A stretch of 36,550 bases of DNA. Source: Candidatus Kapaibacterium sp. GTDB lineage: Bacteria; Bacteroidota; Ignavibacteria; Kapaibacteriales; UBA2268. The stretch spans positions 1-36,550 of the forward strand of contig JAOABA010000050.1 in assembly GCA_026418625.1 (NCBI GenBank), written 5' to 3'. The notes under the pieces were generated by a model. The model searched no databases and was not told where the DNA came from. It worked only from the letters and a program-made list of their open reading frames with translations. Below, in pieces: positions 1-8,853 of this stretch (position 1 is the stretch's first letter; the number at the start of each line of letters is the position of its first letter). Made by a program: the position numbers and the translations under genes.

Positions 1-42
1 AATTGTAACTTAGTTCAGGAATTAATAAAATTAAGAGTATAG
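1..42 (+). CDS. 3' end of an upstream gene (partial, uncertain)
   Basis: Frame 1 is open from the first base and ends at TAG 40-42, giving 13 residues that end in QELIKLRV. It could be the tail of the gene preceding the heparinase-like gene, which would then overlap or closely abut it. The stretch is too short to assign a family, and it may be chance open frame. It matters mainly because it limits where the next gene can begin. Confidence 0.3.
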   Translation, partial: NCNLVQELIKLRV

Positions 43-185
43 GTTTAAAAATTGTTTTTCTAAAAGCAATCGATAAGCTAATCAAACCTTTTGCTCAATA
101 CAAAAAAAGGAAACTTCTATCCAATAAATCATCTTTTGCTAATTCACCTGATTGGTTAAATGATATTCCTTTTTCTTATCTATTT

Positions 186-2162
186 TTGAATGATTATTTA
201 AAAAGTAATGACAATGTTATTCAAGACACACATAAAATCAAGCTAAACCTTAATCACAAATTTAATTTACTTGGTTCTGATAACCTAAACTGCAATTATG
301 AAAACATAAGTAATATCAAGGAGTTAATTAAATTTCTTGAAAATAACGAAGCAATTAATTCTGCAAATATTGATAATTCAATTAAAATATTAAAATTAAT
401 TGATACTGAATATCAACCAATAAATTGGCAATGTGATTTTAAATCAAATTATTGCTGGAAAGCAAACCAAATTTCTAATGATATAGTTTATGGAAATGTT
501 GAAAATGTGGATATAAAAGTTCCTTGGGAATTGGCAAGGTTTAATGATTTTACTTATCTATCTTTGTTTCATTTAGTTACAAAAGAAGAAGCACAAAAAA
601 AAGAGATTGAATTTGAGTTCAGAAACAGAATTTTGGATTTCATTGCGATGAATCCTCCCAATTTTGGGGTAAATTGGATAAATGCAATGGAAGTAGGAAT
701 AAGAGCAGCTAATTGGCTTGTTTCTTATGATATTCTAAGACTGTCAGGAGCTAAATTTGATGATGATTTTAAAAAAGTGTTCCTGTCAAGTATTTATTCA
801 CACTATAAATTCATCATTGAAAATCTCGAATGGTCTTCGGGAATGAGGGGCAATCATTATTTTGCCAATATTGTTTCTTTAATCATAATTACAGCTTACT
901 TACCAAACTACGAAGAGACGATAGAGGTCCTTCAGTTTTCTATTAATGAATTAATTCAAGAGGTTTTCTATCAGTTCAATGAAGATGGTAGCAATTTTGA
1001 AGCTTCAACCTATTATCATTGTTTTGTAGTAGAATTACTTTTATATGCTTTGTTCTTTATTCAAAAATTGCCAAAAGACAAAGTAATAGCTTTATCTGAA
1101 GTTAAAACAAATAGAATTAAATTGGGAAGTATCTCAAAGTCCATAATTCCTGTTAAATTTAAAAATAATAATGAAAAAATTGATTTCGACAAAGAATTTT
1201 GGTTTAGACTTATAAAAATTCTTGAATTCACAGATAATATTTTATTAGAAGATGGTGCGACAATCAACATTGGTGATATGGATAGCGGGCGATTCCTGAA
1301 ATTCTCATCGGAAAATTATTTATGGCTAAGAGATTTCATTAATAAAATTTTTTATAACAATATTAATAATAATGAATTAGATGATAATCTTGAAAATTAT
1401 ATTTTCTCTGATTTAATTAACAAATTGAAATTTGAATTGAATAGCTTAAATATTGATTTAAAAGGTTTTAGTAAGTCTTTGTATTTATATAAAGATTTCG
1501 GGCTTTACCTCATAAAAAACGAGAATTTTCAAATTTATTTCCGGTGTGGTTCAATTGGTCAAAAGGGTAAAGGTGGTCATGCTCATAATGACCAATTATC
1601 AATTATAGTGCTTGTTAATAATTACCCTGTTTTTATTGATAGTGGAACTTATGTTTATACCGGCAATCATAAATTGAGGAATAAGTTCCGTTCAACTGAA
1701 ATGCATAACACATTGTCAATTAAAGGTTTTGAGCAAAATCAATGGAATGAGGGAAAAAAAGATGATCTGTTTTGGTTGAATGATACTTCAAAAGCTAAAA
1801 TATCTAAGATTAGCGAATATGAGCTAGAGGGTGTTCACTTTGGATTTGGTAAACCTACTATTAGGAGAATAAAAATTAATGATAACACTATAATTGGAGA
1901 AGATTTAAATGAATTGAGCATAGAAAAAAAAGTTATTTTCCATCTAAATCCTCTAATTACTAATATCCAAAGAATTAAAGATAATACAATCGAAGTTTCT
2001 TATGATAGGTTTATATTGCAGATTTTTTCGGATGATGGTGACATTATCATTGAAGAAAGTGATTGTTCGCCAGAATATGGTAAACTTATTAAAAATCAAA
2101 AAGTTATTATAAATTCCTTAAAGCAAAAAATACAATGGACAATTACCGTAATTAAACAATGA
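186..2162 (+). CDS. Heparinase II/III family polysaccharide lyase-like protein (start uncertain)
   Basis: This looks like a secreted or envelope polysaccharide lyase of the heparinase II/III family, commonly found in exopolysaccharide and O-antigen clusters. Numbering from the TTG at 186, an alpha/alpha-toroid N-terminal half holds NHYFAN at 223-228 and EASTYYH at 272-278, the regions that carry catalytic Asn, Tyr and His in the family. The C-terminal beta-sandwich (about 435-620) carries GHAHNDQLS at 464 onward, FIDSGTYVYTG and EMHNTL, classic Hepar_II_III signatures. No signal peptide is visible. TTG 186 is the first usable start, but the same frame is open and protein-like back to base 9 (see the matching finding), so the real protein is probably longer by up to about 59 residues. 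The stop overlaps the ATG of the flippase gene (ATGA), suggesting translational coupling. The substrate cannot be read from the sequence. Confidence 0.85.
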   Translation: MNDYLKSNDNVIQDTHKIKLNLNHKFNLLGSDNLNCNYENISNIKELIKFLENNEAINSANIDNSIKILKLIDTEYQPINWQCDFKSNYCWKANQISNDIVYGNVENVDIKVPWELARFNDFTYLSLFHLVTKEEAQKKEIEFEFRNRILDFIAMNPPNFGVNWINAMEVGIRAANWLVSYDILRLSGAKFDDDFKKVFLSSIYSHYKFIIENLEWSSGMRGNHYFANIVSLIIITAYLPNYEETIEVLQFSINELIQEVFYQFNEDGSNFEASTYYHCFVVELLLYALFFIQKLPKDKVIALSEVKTNRIKLGSISKSIIPVKFKNNNEKIDFDKEFWFRLIKILEFTDNILLEDGATINIGDMDSGRFLKFSSENYLWLRDFINKIFYNNINNNELDDNLENYIFSDLINKLKFELNSLNIDLKGFSKSLYLYKDFGLYLIKNENFQIYFRCGSIGQKGKGGHAHNDQLSIIVLVNNYPVFIDSGTYVYTGNHKLRNKFRSTEMHNTLSIKGFEQNQWNEGKKDDLFWLNDTSKAKISKISEYELEGVHFGFGKPTIRRIKINDNTIIGEDLNELSIEKKVIFHLNPLITNIQRIKDNTIEVSYDRFILQIFSDDGDIIIEESDCSPEYGKLIKNQKVIINSLKQKIQWTITVIKQ

Positions 2163-3463
2163 AAGTTCAGGAAAATATAGATAAAATTGCTTGGTCTTTA
2201 GCTGATAAAGCCCTTTTTGTGATGTATGGCTTTATTCAACTATTTCAGATTAGGAATCTGGAACCGGAAGAGTTTGGACTATATGCCTTATTAATCGGAA
2301 TACACACTTGGATATTTAACATTTCAGATTCATTTGCTTTAAATAACATAATTCAATTTGGAATGAGAAAGGAGTCTCGAAAAAAGGTCAATTCTTTGGC
2401 TCTAATAATCCATTTAATTATTGTAATTGGTTCTGCATCGATTTTTTATATACTAACAGACTTTTGGATTGATATTTTTAATGAGGAAAATTTCTATCTG
2501 GTTACTAATTCTCTCGTTGTGTTGACTTTATTAACAATACCCCGAACTTATTGCCTGAAATTTTTCTATAGAGATCACAATATGAAAGGGCTGTTTTTGA
2601 CTGACCTTGGATTTTTTGGTTCGATGTCTGTCTTAACTATCTATATTTTGATTTCTTATAAAACATTCAGGTTCGAGGATATGGTTAATATCTACTATGT
2701 CGGTATGGCATTAAGTTCTCTTATATCATTATTTCTAACCAGAAAAAATTTAATTTTCGGTTTGAAAGGAGATACAAAAATCAAAGAATTACTAAAATTC
2801 AGTTTTCCAATGACTCTTTCAACATTAGGTCATTCCATTCCTAAAAACTTAGATGTGGTTTTTCTGAAACTTTTCTTCCCTTCTGCAACTATTGGAGTTT
2901 ACGGTTCGGCGAAAACACTTTTCAGGTTGTTTGATGAAGCAAATAATGCGGCTTATGGACTGATTTACCCTGCCGCTGTCAGGCAAGTTGAAAAAAATGA
3001 TATGAAAGCTTTATCGGATTTAATGACTAAGTCTGTTTCATTTTTATTAATCATCTATGCTTTTGCTGTTTTATTACTCGAACTCGGGCTAAGCGATTTT
3101 TTCATTAAATTATTTTTTCCTGAAAAATACTATTTTTCTATAAGTCATTTTAATATACTAATCCTTAGTGCTTTATTCCTTCCCTTTGTCATTTTATCTG
3201 TGATTATTAATGCTCAAGGAAAACCATTTATTGTTTTTAGCTTTGTATTCATATCTGTAGTTTTGTTTTTCATAGTAACTTTATTAGTCGGTTTGAGTGG
3301 TTCAGAAAGATTAATTCCTTTGGGATATTTAGCATACACAATGTCTCTGGGAATACTTAGTTATATTTATATTAAACGCCACATTGGTTTCAAGCTGCTT
3401 TACCTATTGAGAGGATTCAATGATACAAAATCCTTCATAATTGAAAAATTAAAAAGAAAATAA
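2159..3463 (+). CDS. Oligosaccharide flippase family protein (Wzx-like)
   Basis: This is a polytopic membrane protein of 434 residues with roughly 12 hydrophobic segments, the size and profile of MATE/MOP-superfamily flippases that move lipid-linked oligosaccharides across the inner membrane. The N-terminus (IDKIAWSLADKALFVMYGF) and the RNLEPEEFGLYAL segment resemble the usual start of polysaccharide biosynthesis proteins. A central segment (FSFPMTLSTLGHSIPKNLDV) matches the start of the second half of these proteins. It overlaps the heparinase-like gene by four bases, so both are probably in one operon for surface glycan assembly and trimming. The glycan is unknown, and no glycosyltransferase is visible in the window. 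It could be a lipid II or O-antigen type flippase; I cannot tell which. Confidence 0.8.
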   Translation: MKVQENIDKIAWSLADKALFVMYGFIQLFQIRNLEPEEFGLYALLIGIHTWIFNISDSFALNNIIQFGMRKESRKKVNSLALIIHLIIVIGSASIFYILTDFWIDIFNEENFYLVTNSLVVLTLLTIPRTYCLKFFYRDHNMKGLFLTDLGFFGSMSVLTIYILISYKTFRFEDMVNIYYVGMALSSLISLFLTRKNLIFGLKGDTKIKELLKFSFPMTLSTLGHSIPKNLDVVFLKLFFPSATIGVYGSAKTLFRLFDEANNAAYGLIYPAAVRQVEKNDMKALSDLMTKSVSFLLIIYAFAVLLLELGLSDFFIKLFFPEKYYFSISHFNILILSALFLPFVILSVIINAQGKPFIVFSFVFISVVLFFIVTLLVGLSGSERLIPLGYLAYTMSLGILSYIYIKRHIGFKLLYLLRGFNDTKSFIIEKLKRK

Positions 3464-3510
3464 CTTAATATTTGTTGAAGGTTTAAAATACATTTATAAA
3501 TTACTTTTTT

Positions 3511-4821
3511 ATGCAATCATCAAACAAGAAAGAGAGAATAGGCTGGTATTTTTATGATTGGGCAAATTCTGCCTTTTATACGATTGTCATAACAGTATTT
3601 CTTGGACCTTATTTATCAAATATAGCATTAAATGCAGCTGATGCCGAAAAGAACGTTTATATTTTCTCTATTCCTATTTATGCCGAGTCTTTATTTGCTT
3701 TCACTATTTCATTTTCAGTCATATTACAATTTTTTTTACTTCCATATTTAGGCTCAATTGCAGATTATACAAAATCAAAAAAACTATTACTCGGTTTTTT
3801 TGCTTTTCTTGGTTCCTTTTCTACTATGGGTTTATATTTTCTTGAAGGGAGCAATTATCTGCTTGGCAGCGTCCTGTTGGTTATAGCAAATCTAAGTTTT
3901 GGTGCTTCGGTTGTGGTTTATAATTCATTCTTGAATGACATAGCAGAAGCTGATGAAAGGGATAAAGTCTCATCTATCGGTTGGGCATTAGGTTATATAG
4001 GAGGTGGGCTAATTCTCCTGATAAACATATTGCTTTATTCAAAAGCAGAGAATCTAAATATTTCTGCAGGTTATGCAATTAGAATAGCTTTGTTTTCCGC
4101 TGGTTTCTGGTGGGCTGTTTTTACTCTAATACCTCTTAAACTACTCAAAGACAGAAAAAATAATCATTATCATTCTGATAAATCTGTATTTATTGGTGGA
4201 TTTAAAGGATTAATTCAATCAACTAAGGATATAATTAAACATCCTCAGACATTACTTTTTTTGATTGCATATTTATTTTATAATGACGGTGTTCAGGCTG
4301 TAATAGCAGTTGCAGGACAATTTGCTAAATTCGAGTTGGATATGGAACTCAGTTCTATAACCAAGATTATTTTGATGGTGCAATTTGTTGCTTTTTTTGG
4401 GTCCTTACTTTTTATGCTTGTTGCTAAAAAGACAGATACTAAATCTGCAATAATTATCAGTCTTTTAATATGGATAGGTGTTATCTTTTACTGTTTTTAT
4501 TTTTTAACCACTGAATTGGAGTTTTTCGTTTTAGCAATGGTCATTGCAGTGGTGATGGGTGGTTCACAAGCTTTGAGTCGTTCGCTTTTCGCAAACTTAA
4601 TACCGAAAGGACAGGAAGCAAGATATTTCAGCTTCTATGAAGTTTCTGATAGAGGAACAAGCTGGCTGGGTCCTTTCCTTTTCGGGTTAGGACTTCAGCT
4701 AACACAGTCATATAGATACGCTATCTTATCTTTGATGGTATTCTTTGTATTAGGGTTGATTCTACTCCTATTTCTAAACCAGAAAAAAGGAATGGAATCA
4801 GTTGGGAACCTCAAAGGTTAA
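3511..4821 (+). CDS. MFS transporter, UMF1/Atg22-like permease
   Basis: This is a 436-residue, about 12-TM permease. The N-terminal WYFYDWANSAFYTIVITVF is the signature of the UMF1 family of the major facilitator superfamily, related to yeast Atg22. The loop GSIADYTKSKKLLLGFFAF matches the MFS loop 2-3 motif (G-x-x-x-D-x-x-x-x-R/K). The C-terminal half contains GGSQALSRSLFANLIPKG and the YFSFYEVSDRGTSWLGP segment seen in family members. The likely role is uptake or efflux of a small metabolite, possibly amino acids by analogy with Atg22, but the bacterial substrate is not established. It follows the flippase gene after 47 bases, so co-transcription is possible but not required. Its 3' end converges on a large minus-strand gene 19 bases away, with no obvious terminator. 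Confidence 0.88.
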   Translation: MQSSNKKERIGWYFYDWANSAFYTIVITVFLGPYLSNIALNAADAEKNVYIFSIPIYAESLFAFTISFSVILQFFLLPYLGSIADYTKSKKLLLGFFAFLGSFSTMGLYFLEGSNYLLGSVLLVIANLSFGASVVVYNSFLNDIAEADERDKVSSIGWALGYIGGGLILLINILLYSKAENLNISAGYAIRIALFSAGFWWAVFTLIPLKLLKDRKNNHYHSDKSVFIGGFKGLIQSTKDIIKHPQTLLFLIAYLFYNDGVQAVIAVAGQFAKFELDMELSSITKIILMVQFVAFFGSLLFMLVAKKTDTKSAIIISLLIWIGVIFYCFYFLTTELEFFVLAMVIAVVMGGSQALSRSLFANLIPKGQEARYFSFYEVSDRGTSWLGPFLFGLGLQLTQSYRYAILSLMVFFVLGLILLLFLNQKKGMESVGNLKG

Positions 4822-4840
4822 TCTTTATTTTATATAGGCT

Positions 4841-7459
4841 TTACTTCTCAATTACAACTTTTTTAAATTTGACCTGATCGTTCGAAACAAGGAAAATTAA
4901 ATAATTTCCGGATACAACTCTGTGACCCGAAAAGTCAGTTAAATCCCATTTGATTTCATTAACATTATTTGAAACATCAAATTTTTGAATTAGTTTTCCC
5001 TCGATGTCATAAATTAAAACATTAGAGTTATGATTGCTCGTATTGAGTTCTATCATCAAATATTTTTCAGCAGGATTAGGATATACTTTTAAATCAATAT
5101 TATATGAAAGGTGAAGCTCATCAGGTTTTGAAAGCACTTCCTCTATCTTGAAATCCCAAATACCACGACCATAAGTAACAAAACGTGCTGTCCTCAGATT
5201 TGGAATATACTCCACAGACCAATAAGTTTGATCTGGTGAATTTTTACTTGCAAGGGTAAACCATTTGTTTTGTTCGACAATGAATACATAAGGACCAGCT
5301 TCGGTTGCTGCAAAAATGTATTTCTCATCATCAGAAATTGCAATTTTATAAATCAAAGTCTTTGGAAGCCCCTCATCAATGGGTATAAATGTCAATCCAT
5401 TATCGGTAGAGACAAAAGCTCCAGAAGTAGAATACCCACTACCGGCTATATAAATTTTTCCAAATTGCAACTTTGAAGGAATAATGGAAGAACCGTAGAA
5501 ATAATGACTTTCCGGACCTTTGAGCGAGTCATTTTTTATCCAATCATTTCCCTTATTTGTTGAATAATAGAACTTCCCCGTATTAGTTAGAGCATAAAAG
5601 AAATTTTTATTTATTTGGGAAATTGCTATCGCTGAAAGCCTTGAGCCATCTTCACCAAAATTAAATGGAAGAACCTTATGCTTAATAGTATTATCAACTA
5701 ATTCAAGATAAACTAAGTATGAACAATTATCTCTTACAGGGCAGTCCTTTCCGCCAGCTGCGACATAGGCTGCTTTAGGATTTAAGGGATCTGCTAAGAT
5801 AGGTGGCATCCAAAGCCAATTAATGAAATTATATGTGCTAAAGTTCCAATAAAAAGCTGAATAATTGATTTTATATGCATTCTGATATAACATTGCGAAG
5901 CCGGGATACACCGACCAGAGATTATCTCCACCATCAGATGAAGTCAAATGACCATAATCACCGCTTATTGTTTGTTCGAAACCAAGAACTTTACCGGAGT
6001 CATTTAGGCATCTTTGAAAACCTTGATCTTGAGAACCAGCGAAAATTATTCCATCGGCATTTTGATATGTATAAGAGCTATAATATTGACTGACATTCAA
6101 ATCATTCAAAGAGAGATTTTCTACGCTTCGCATATTATCATAAGATTGATAAATACCACCGTCGGTGGAAATTAGTATCAACTCCTCGTTGTCGGGTGTT
6201 TTGAAACTTTGTATACCGGGAATATCTGCGTGAAGTTTATTAAGAGGATCGCCATAATATTCCGACCAACCGTTGACTTTCGTCCAATTTAATCCTCTAT
6301 CAAAGCTTCTATAAGCATCAACTTCGCCAAAATACCAGATATCAGGATTAGCATAAGACACTTCGAAGCTGTTTTTATCGAAGGGTCCAAAGTTTAGGCT
6401 TCCCCTTTTTTGCCAAGTTTTTCCGGCATCGGTAGAAGCAAAGAAATATGTATTTCTTGATTCATTAGTAAGCATAATTGCCAAAAAGTCATCGGGAGTT
6501 CTATAAATCCCCTTTAATTGAACTTGAGAAATAGTCTTAAACTCATCGAAATTACTAAAAGTTCTGATTAATTTAGACTCAAGCAAAGAATTTAAAAGGA
6601 ACAGAGAATCTTTGTTGATAAAATAGAACTCAAAATTTTCTGAGTTTTTGAATTTTGGTGAAAAAATATCACAATGACTGACATTGGTATTACTAAAAGT
6701 GTAACATAATGAAAAATTCTCTCCATAATCTCTTGATATATAGATTGATGTTACAGGTTTCCAGTTGTCATAATCCCATTCAAGTGCGAGAAGATAAAAA
6801 ACGGGTGTATCACCGATTCTAATGCCTCTGATAAGACCACCCCATCTTGCAGCTTTTTCCAAACCTTTTGATTTTTGCCAGGTTCTACCCTCATCATCTG
6901 TAAAATAACAAGCAGATGGGCTATTACCAACCACGAGAACCCTATCTACTTTTCCTTTTTTAATTAAGAAAATAGATCTAATGTTACTGATTTTTAGTGA
7001 ATTGTTAAGGCAAACCCAATTCGAACCATCTAAGTATCCTCTCCAAACATTACCTCCGGAGGATGCGGCATAAATCAATCCTCTTTCGAAATCTACATCT
7101 GCCAAGTGGATTCTACCTGCTTGATTGTTACTGCCTTTTTCAATCCACTTCCCTTTTAGGTAGCCACCTGCAACTATTTCACTTTCTTCTTGTAAGAAAG
7201 GATATTTCTGGTTGTTCATTGATTGCATTTGTTTTAGAAGATACTCCGATCGAGCAATTGAATTGGCTTTTTCAATGACTCGCCAATTAACACCGGGTTC
7301 AGTCCGGTGCATATCTTCCAGCCATTTTTCTCTTTCCCGTTTGAATTCCGAACTTTCTTCCTTTTTTAGTTGTTCTAAAATATCAGGTGGGATTGTTTGA
7401 GAATTTAAGAAATAGACAGCTATAAATAAGATAAACAATGATTTGATAATAGTATTCAT
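4841..7459 (-). CDS. T9SS-exported BNR/sortilin-like beta-propeller protein (872 aa)
   Basis: This is a predicted secreted or surface-attached protein. Starting at ATG 7459 it has a signal peptide (MNTIIKSLFILFIAVYFLNS, then Q), which an ATG 99 bases upstream would bury. A good AGGA ribosome site precedes 7459. Many Asp-box-like repeats follow (TDDEGRTW, STDAGKTW, SFDRGLNW, STNKGNDW, STDNGLTF), typical of VPS10/sortilin-type propellers. The last 81 residues (from VYPNPAEKYL near 792) form a type A T9SS sorting domain ending in VSGNYLIFLVSNDQVKFKKV, which directs outer-membrane export and cleavage. It is the last gene of a minus-strand run (lipoprotein, alkyltransferase-like, DUF6485-like), 10 bases behind the last. 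Function beyond export is not deducible; a binding or adhesion scaffold, or a protease-associated propeller, are options. Confidence 0.88.
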   Translation of the reverse strand: MNTIIKSLFILFIAVYFLNSQTIPPDILEQLKKEESSEFKREREKWLEDMHRTEPGVNWRVIEKANSIARSEYLLKQMQSMNNQKYPFLQEESEIVAGGYLKGKWIEKGSNNQAGRIHLADVDFERGLIYAASSGGNVWRGYLDGSNWVCLNNSLKISNIRSIFLIKKGKVDRVLVVGNSPSACYFTDDEGRTWQKSKGLEKAARWGGLIRGIRIGDTPVFYLLALEWDYDNWKPVTSIYISRDYGENFSLCYTFSNTNVSHCDIFSPKFKNSENFEFYFINKDSLFLLNSLLESKLIRTFSNFDEFKTISQVQLKGIYRTPDDFLAIMLTNESRNTYFFASTDAGKTWQKRGSLNFGPFDKNSFEVSYANPDIWYFGEVDAYRSFDRGLNWTKVNGWSEYYGDPLNKLHADIPGIQSFKTPDNEELILISTDGGIYQSYDNMRSVENLSLNDLNVSQYYSSYTYQNADGIIFAGSQDQGFQRCLNDSGKVLGFEQTISGDYGHLTSSDGGDNLWSVYPGFAMLYQNAYKINYSAFYWNFSTYNFINWLWMPPILADPLNPKAAYVAAGGKDCPVRDNCSYLVYLELVDNTIKHKVLPFNFGEDGSRLSAIAISQINKNFFYALTNTGKFYYSTNKGNDWIKNDSLKGPESHYFYGSSIIPSKLQFGKIYIAGSGYSTSGAFVSTDNGLTFIPIDEGLPKTLIYKIAISDDEKYIFAATEAGPYVFIVEQNKWFTLASKNSPDQTYWSVEYIPNLRTARFVTYGRGIWDFKIEEVLSKPDELHLSYNIDLKVYPNPAEKYLMIELNTSNHNSNVLIYDIEGKLIQKFDVSNNVNEIKWDLTDFSGHRVVSGNYLIFLVSNDQVKFKKVVIEK

Positions 7460-7464
7460 AGAAT

Positions 7465-7471
7465 TTCCTTT
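7465..7471 (-). promoter_or_regulatory. Ribosome binding site deciding the start at 7459
   Basis: On the minus strand AAAGGAA lies five bases upstream of ATG 7459. It overlaps the stop codon of the Cys-rich small gene (TAA 7472-7470), so translation of the big secreted protein may be coupled to it. The longer reading frame from 7558 would run through that gene and put 33 residues before the signal peptide, so 7459 is the start. Confidence 0.7.
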
Positions 7472-7664
7472 AGTTTGAGTTAAGTTTAATAAAATATCTA
7501 ATACTGCGATTATAAGTTGCTTCTGCCTTTGAATCGAAATAACAAGCGGGAAGCTCATTATTTCTTCTGTGATAGGCTAAGCATTCGCAACAAAGTCCCT
7601 TGCGAGAGCAAGGTTCATAAGTGCAATTACACGATTTAAGATTTTTAGTTTTGTTACATTCCAT
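7470..7664 (-). CDS. DUF6485-like small cysteine-rich protein
   Basis: This 64-residue protein has eight cysteines (C3, C12, C14, C19, C25, C26, C28, C41) in the pattern [20 protein letters not shown], with a conserved ELPACYF and a RSIRYFIK tail. I recognise this as the small DUF6485-type family found in anaerobes and FCB bacteria, whose members probably bind a metal or Fe-S centre; the biochemical role is unknown. There is no signal peptide, so it is cytoplasmic. It lies 25 bases after the alkyltransferase-like gene and 10 bases before the secreted propeller gene, on the same strand, so co-transcription is likely. The cysteine spacing makes a genuine gene much more likely than a chance frame, although a longer frame of the neighbouring gene overlaps it. 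Confidence 0.82.
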   Translation of the reverse strand: MECNKTKNLKSCNCTYEPCSRKGLCCECLAYHRRNNELPACYFDSKAEATYNRSIRYFIKLNSN

Positions 7665-7689
7665 TTTGCATCTTTGAATATTAATAAAT

Positions 7690-8145
7690 TCACTGATTAA
7701 ATTTATCGGATACTACAAATAAATTTTTCCCTTTTTGCTTTGTTTTGAAACCTTCTTTTTCGAGCAATTCGGCTTGATGAGACTGTCCTCCGGGAAATTT
7801 ATCAATAAGGCAGCCATTATCACGAACGACTCTCCAATAAGGTGTTATATTTCGTTTTCCTGAAGCTCTATCTTCTTCGGCAGCTTCAGCTGATATTCTG
7901 AGAAAGATACCTGTCGTCAATGGGCAAGTAACATCAGCATTATATTCTTCAGCTAATGATTTTCTTATTTCGCTAATGGTTATCAATTGCCCTTTGGGTA
8001 TTTTTCTAACAAAATCATCTATGATTTTTGGAGTAGCAATAAGCATTTTACCCGTTCCAAATTTTTGCATACCTTCAGGAGTGTCCACAATTTTTATTTC
8101 CTGTGGTTTTTCTAATTTTTCTTTCCAAGAAGTTTTAGTTTTCAT
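7690..8145 (-). CDS. MGMT-family alkyltransferase-like protein lacking the catalytic Cys
   Basis: This 151-residue protein carries the DNA-binding fold of O6-alkylguanine-DNA alkyltransferase. [12 protein letters not shown] (49-60) corresponds to the helix-turn-helix entry, and [10 protein letters not shown] (102-111) with KFPGG and AELLEKEGF corresponds to the active-site loop region. In true alkyltransferases this loop reads PCHRV; here the Cys position is Tyr, so methyl transfer cannot occur by the usual route. Alkyltransferase-like proteins bind alkylated bases and flag them for nucleotide excision repair; that role here is inference. ATG 8145 is chosen over TTG 8154 because it is the canonical codon and the upstream residues add nothing. 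It lies 29 bases after the lipoprotein gene and 25 bases before the DUF6485-like gene, so it probably belongs to the same operon. Confidence 0.82.
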   Translation of the reverse strand: MKTKTSWKEKLEKPQEIKIVDTPEGMQKFGTGKMLIATPKIIDDFVRKIPKGQLITISEIRKSLAEEYNADVTCPLTTGIFLRISAEAAEEDRASGKRNITPYWRVVRDNGCLIDKFPGGQSHQAELLEKEGFKTKQKGKNLFVVSDKFNQ

Positions 8146-8174
8146 ATTATTCAATTTATGATTAATAACAGAAA

Positions 8175-8777
8175 TTAATCACATTTGGCTAAAGGTTTAT
8201 AAATAGAATTTGGATATTTTTGATTAAATTCATCAAAAATTTTATAAGCTCGTTCCCTTGCATTCAAGATACAATATAGCTGCCCCAAGCGAACTAAGAC
8301 CTTTTCTGAAATTGATTCGGGTTTGTTTTCTATATTTCTTAAGTCATTAAGGAGTATTTCGGCAACCGAGTAATCATTATATTCAATTAAGCATTCAGCA
8401 TAGAAAAACGAAGCTTCAAGTTGAAGGGAATCGCCTTTCTCAAGCGTGTTCATTAGTAATTTAAAGTCGTTACAGGCATTTTTAAAATCCTTCCTGTCAA
8501 ATTTTTCTAAAGCATTATCAAAAATTTCAGAAAGATAGTCATAGTATTCATTTTTTGTATTACTGTCGGTATTATCTAATTTTATCTCTTTATCTTGATT
8601 GAGTAAAATATCTTTTTTTTGTTGAGGGATGGGTTCTTCATCAATTATTTTTTTCGACTTATCATCAATAACCTCATTTGTTGTATCTGTTTTATTAGTT
8701 ACTACAGGATATCTTGTTCTGACGGGAGAACAAGCATAAATAACAACAAGAAAAAATATAGTAAAAAATATTTTCAT
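8175..8777 (-). CDS. Lipoprotein with TPR-like C-terminal region
   Basis: This 200-residue predicted lipoprotein starts with MKIFFTIFFLVVIYACSP: a hydrophobic signal followed by a lipobox-like IYAC, so Cys16 would be lipidated. A low-complexity, charged linker (about 20-75) precedes a helical region (about 78-200) with tetratricopeptide-like helix pairs, for example FDNALEKFDRKDFKNACNDF and ASFFYAECLIEYNDYSVAEI. The layout resembles YfiO/BamD-like or YbgF-like TPR lipoproteins but is shorter than BamD, so I do not assign it to the BAM complex. It is the first gene of the minus-strand run ending in the T9SS propeller gene. A TATATTTG -7 box lies about 33 bases upstream. Location is inferred as the outer-membrane inner face or periplasm. 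Confidence 0.75.
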   Translation of the reverse strand: MKIFFTIFFLVVIYACSPVRTRYPVVTNKTDTTNEVIDDKSKKIIDEEPIPQQKKDILLNQDKEIKLDNTDSNTKNEYYDYLSEIFDNALEKFDRKDFKNACNDFKLLMNTLEKGDSLQLEASFFYAECLIEYNDYSVAEILLNDLRNIENKPESISEKVLVRLGQLYCILNARERAYKIFDEFNQKYPNSIYKPLAKCD

Positions 8778-8809
8778 AAATTTTAAATTAATTAACTAAA
8801 TTTAAAATA

Positions 8810-8817
8810 CAAATATA
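8810..8817 (-). promoter_or_regulatory. Putative Bacteroidetes-type -7 box (TATATTTG)
   Basis: TATATTTG on the minus strand matches the TAnnTTTG -7 consensus of Bacteroidetes sigma-A promoters and lies 33 bases before the lipoprotein start. No TTG at the usual 17-23 base spacing is seen, so this is a partial match in AT-rich DNA. Confidence 0.35.
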
Positions 8818-8853
8818 AAACCAAATGAGATATTAATTTATCGGGTAATTAAA

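Noticed and set aside
5270-5476. Plus-strand short frames within the 4841-7459 gene
   Set aside because: These are antisense shadows of the secreted propeller gene with no upstream signals.
7459-7558. Longer start for the secreted propeller protein at 7558
   Set aside because: It puts 33 residues before a clear signal peptide, overlaps the Cys-rich small gene, and the internal ATG 7459 has a good ribosome site.
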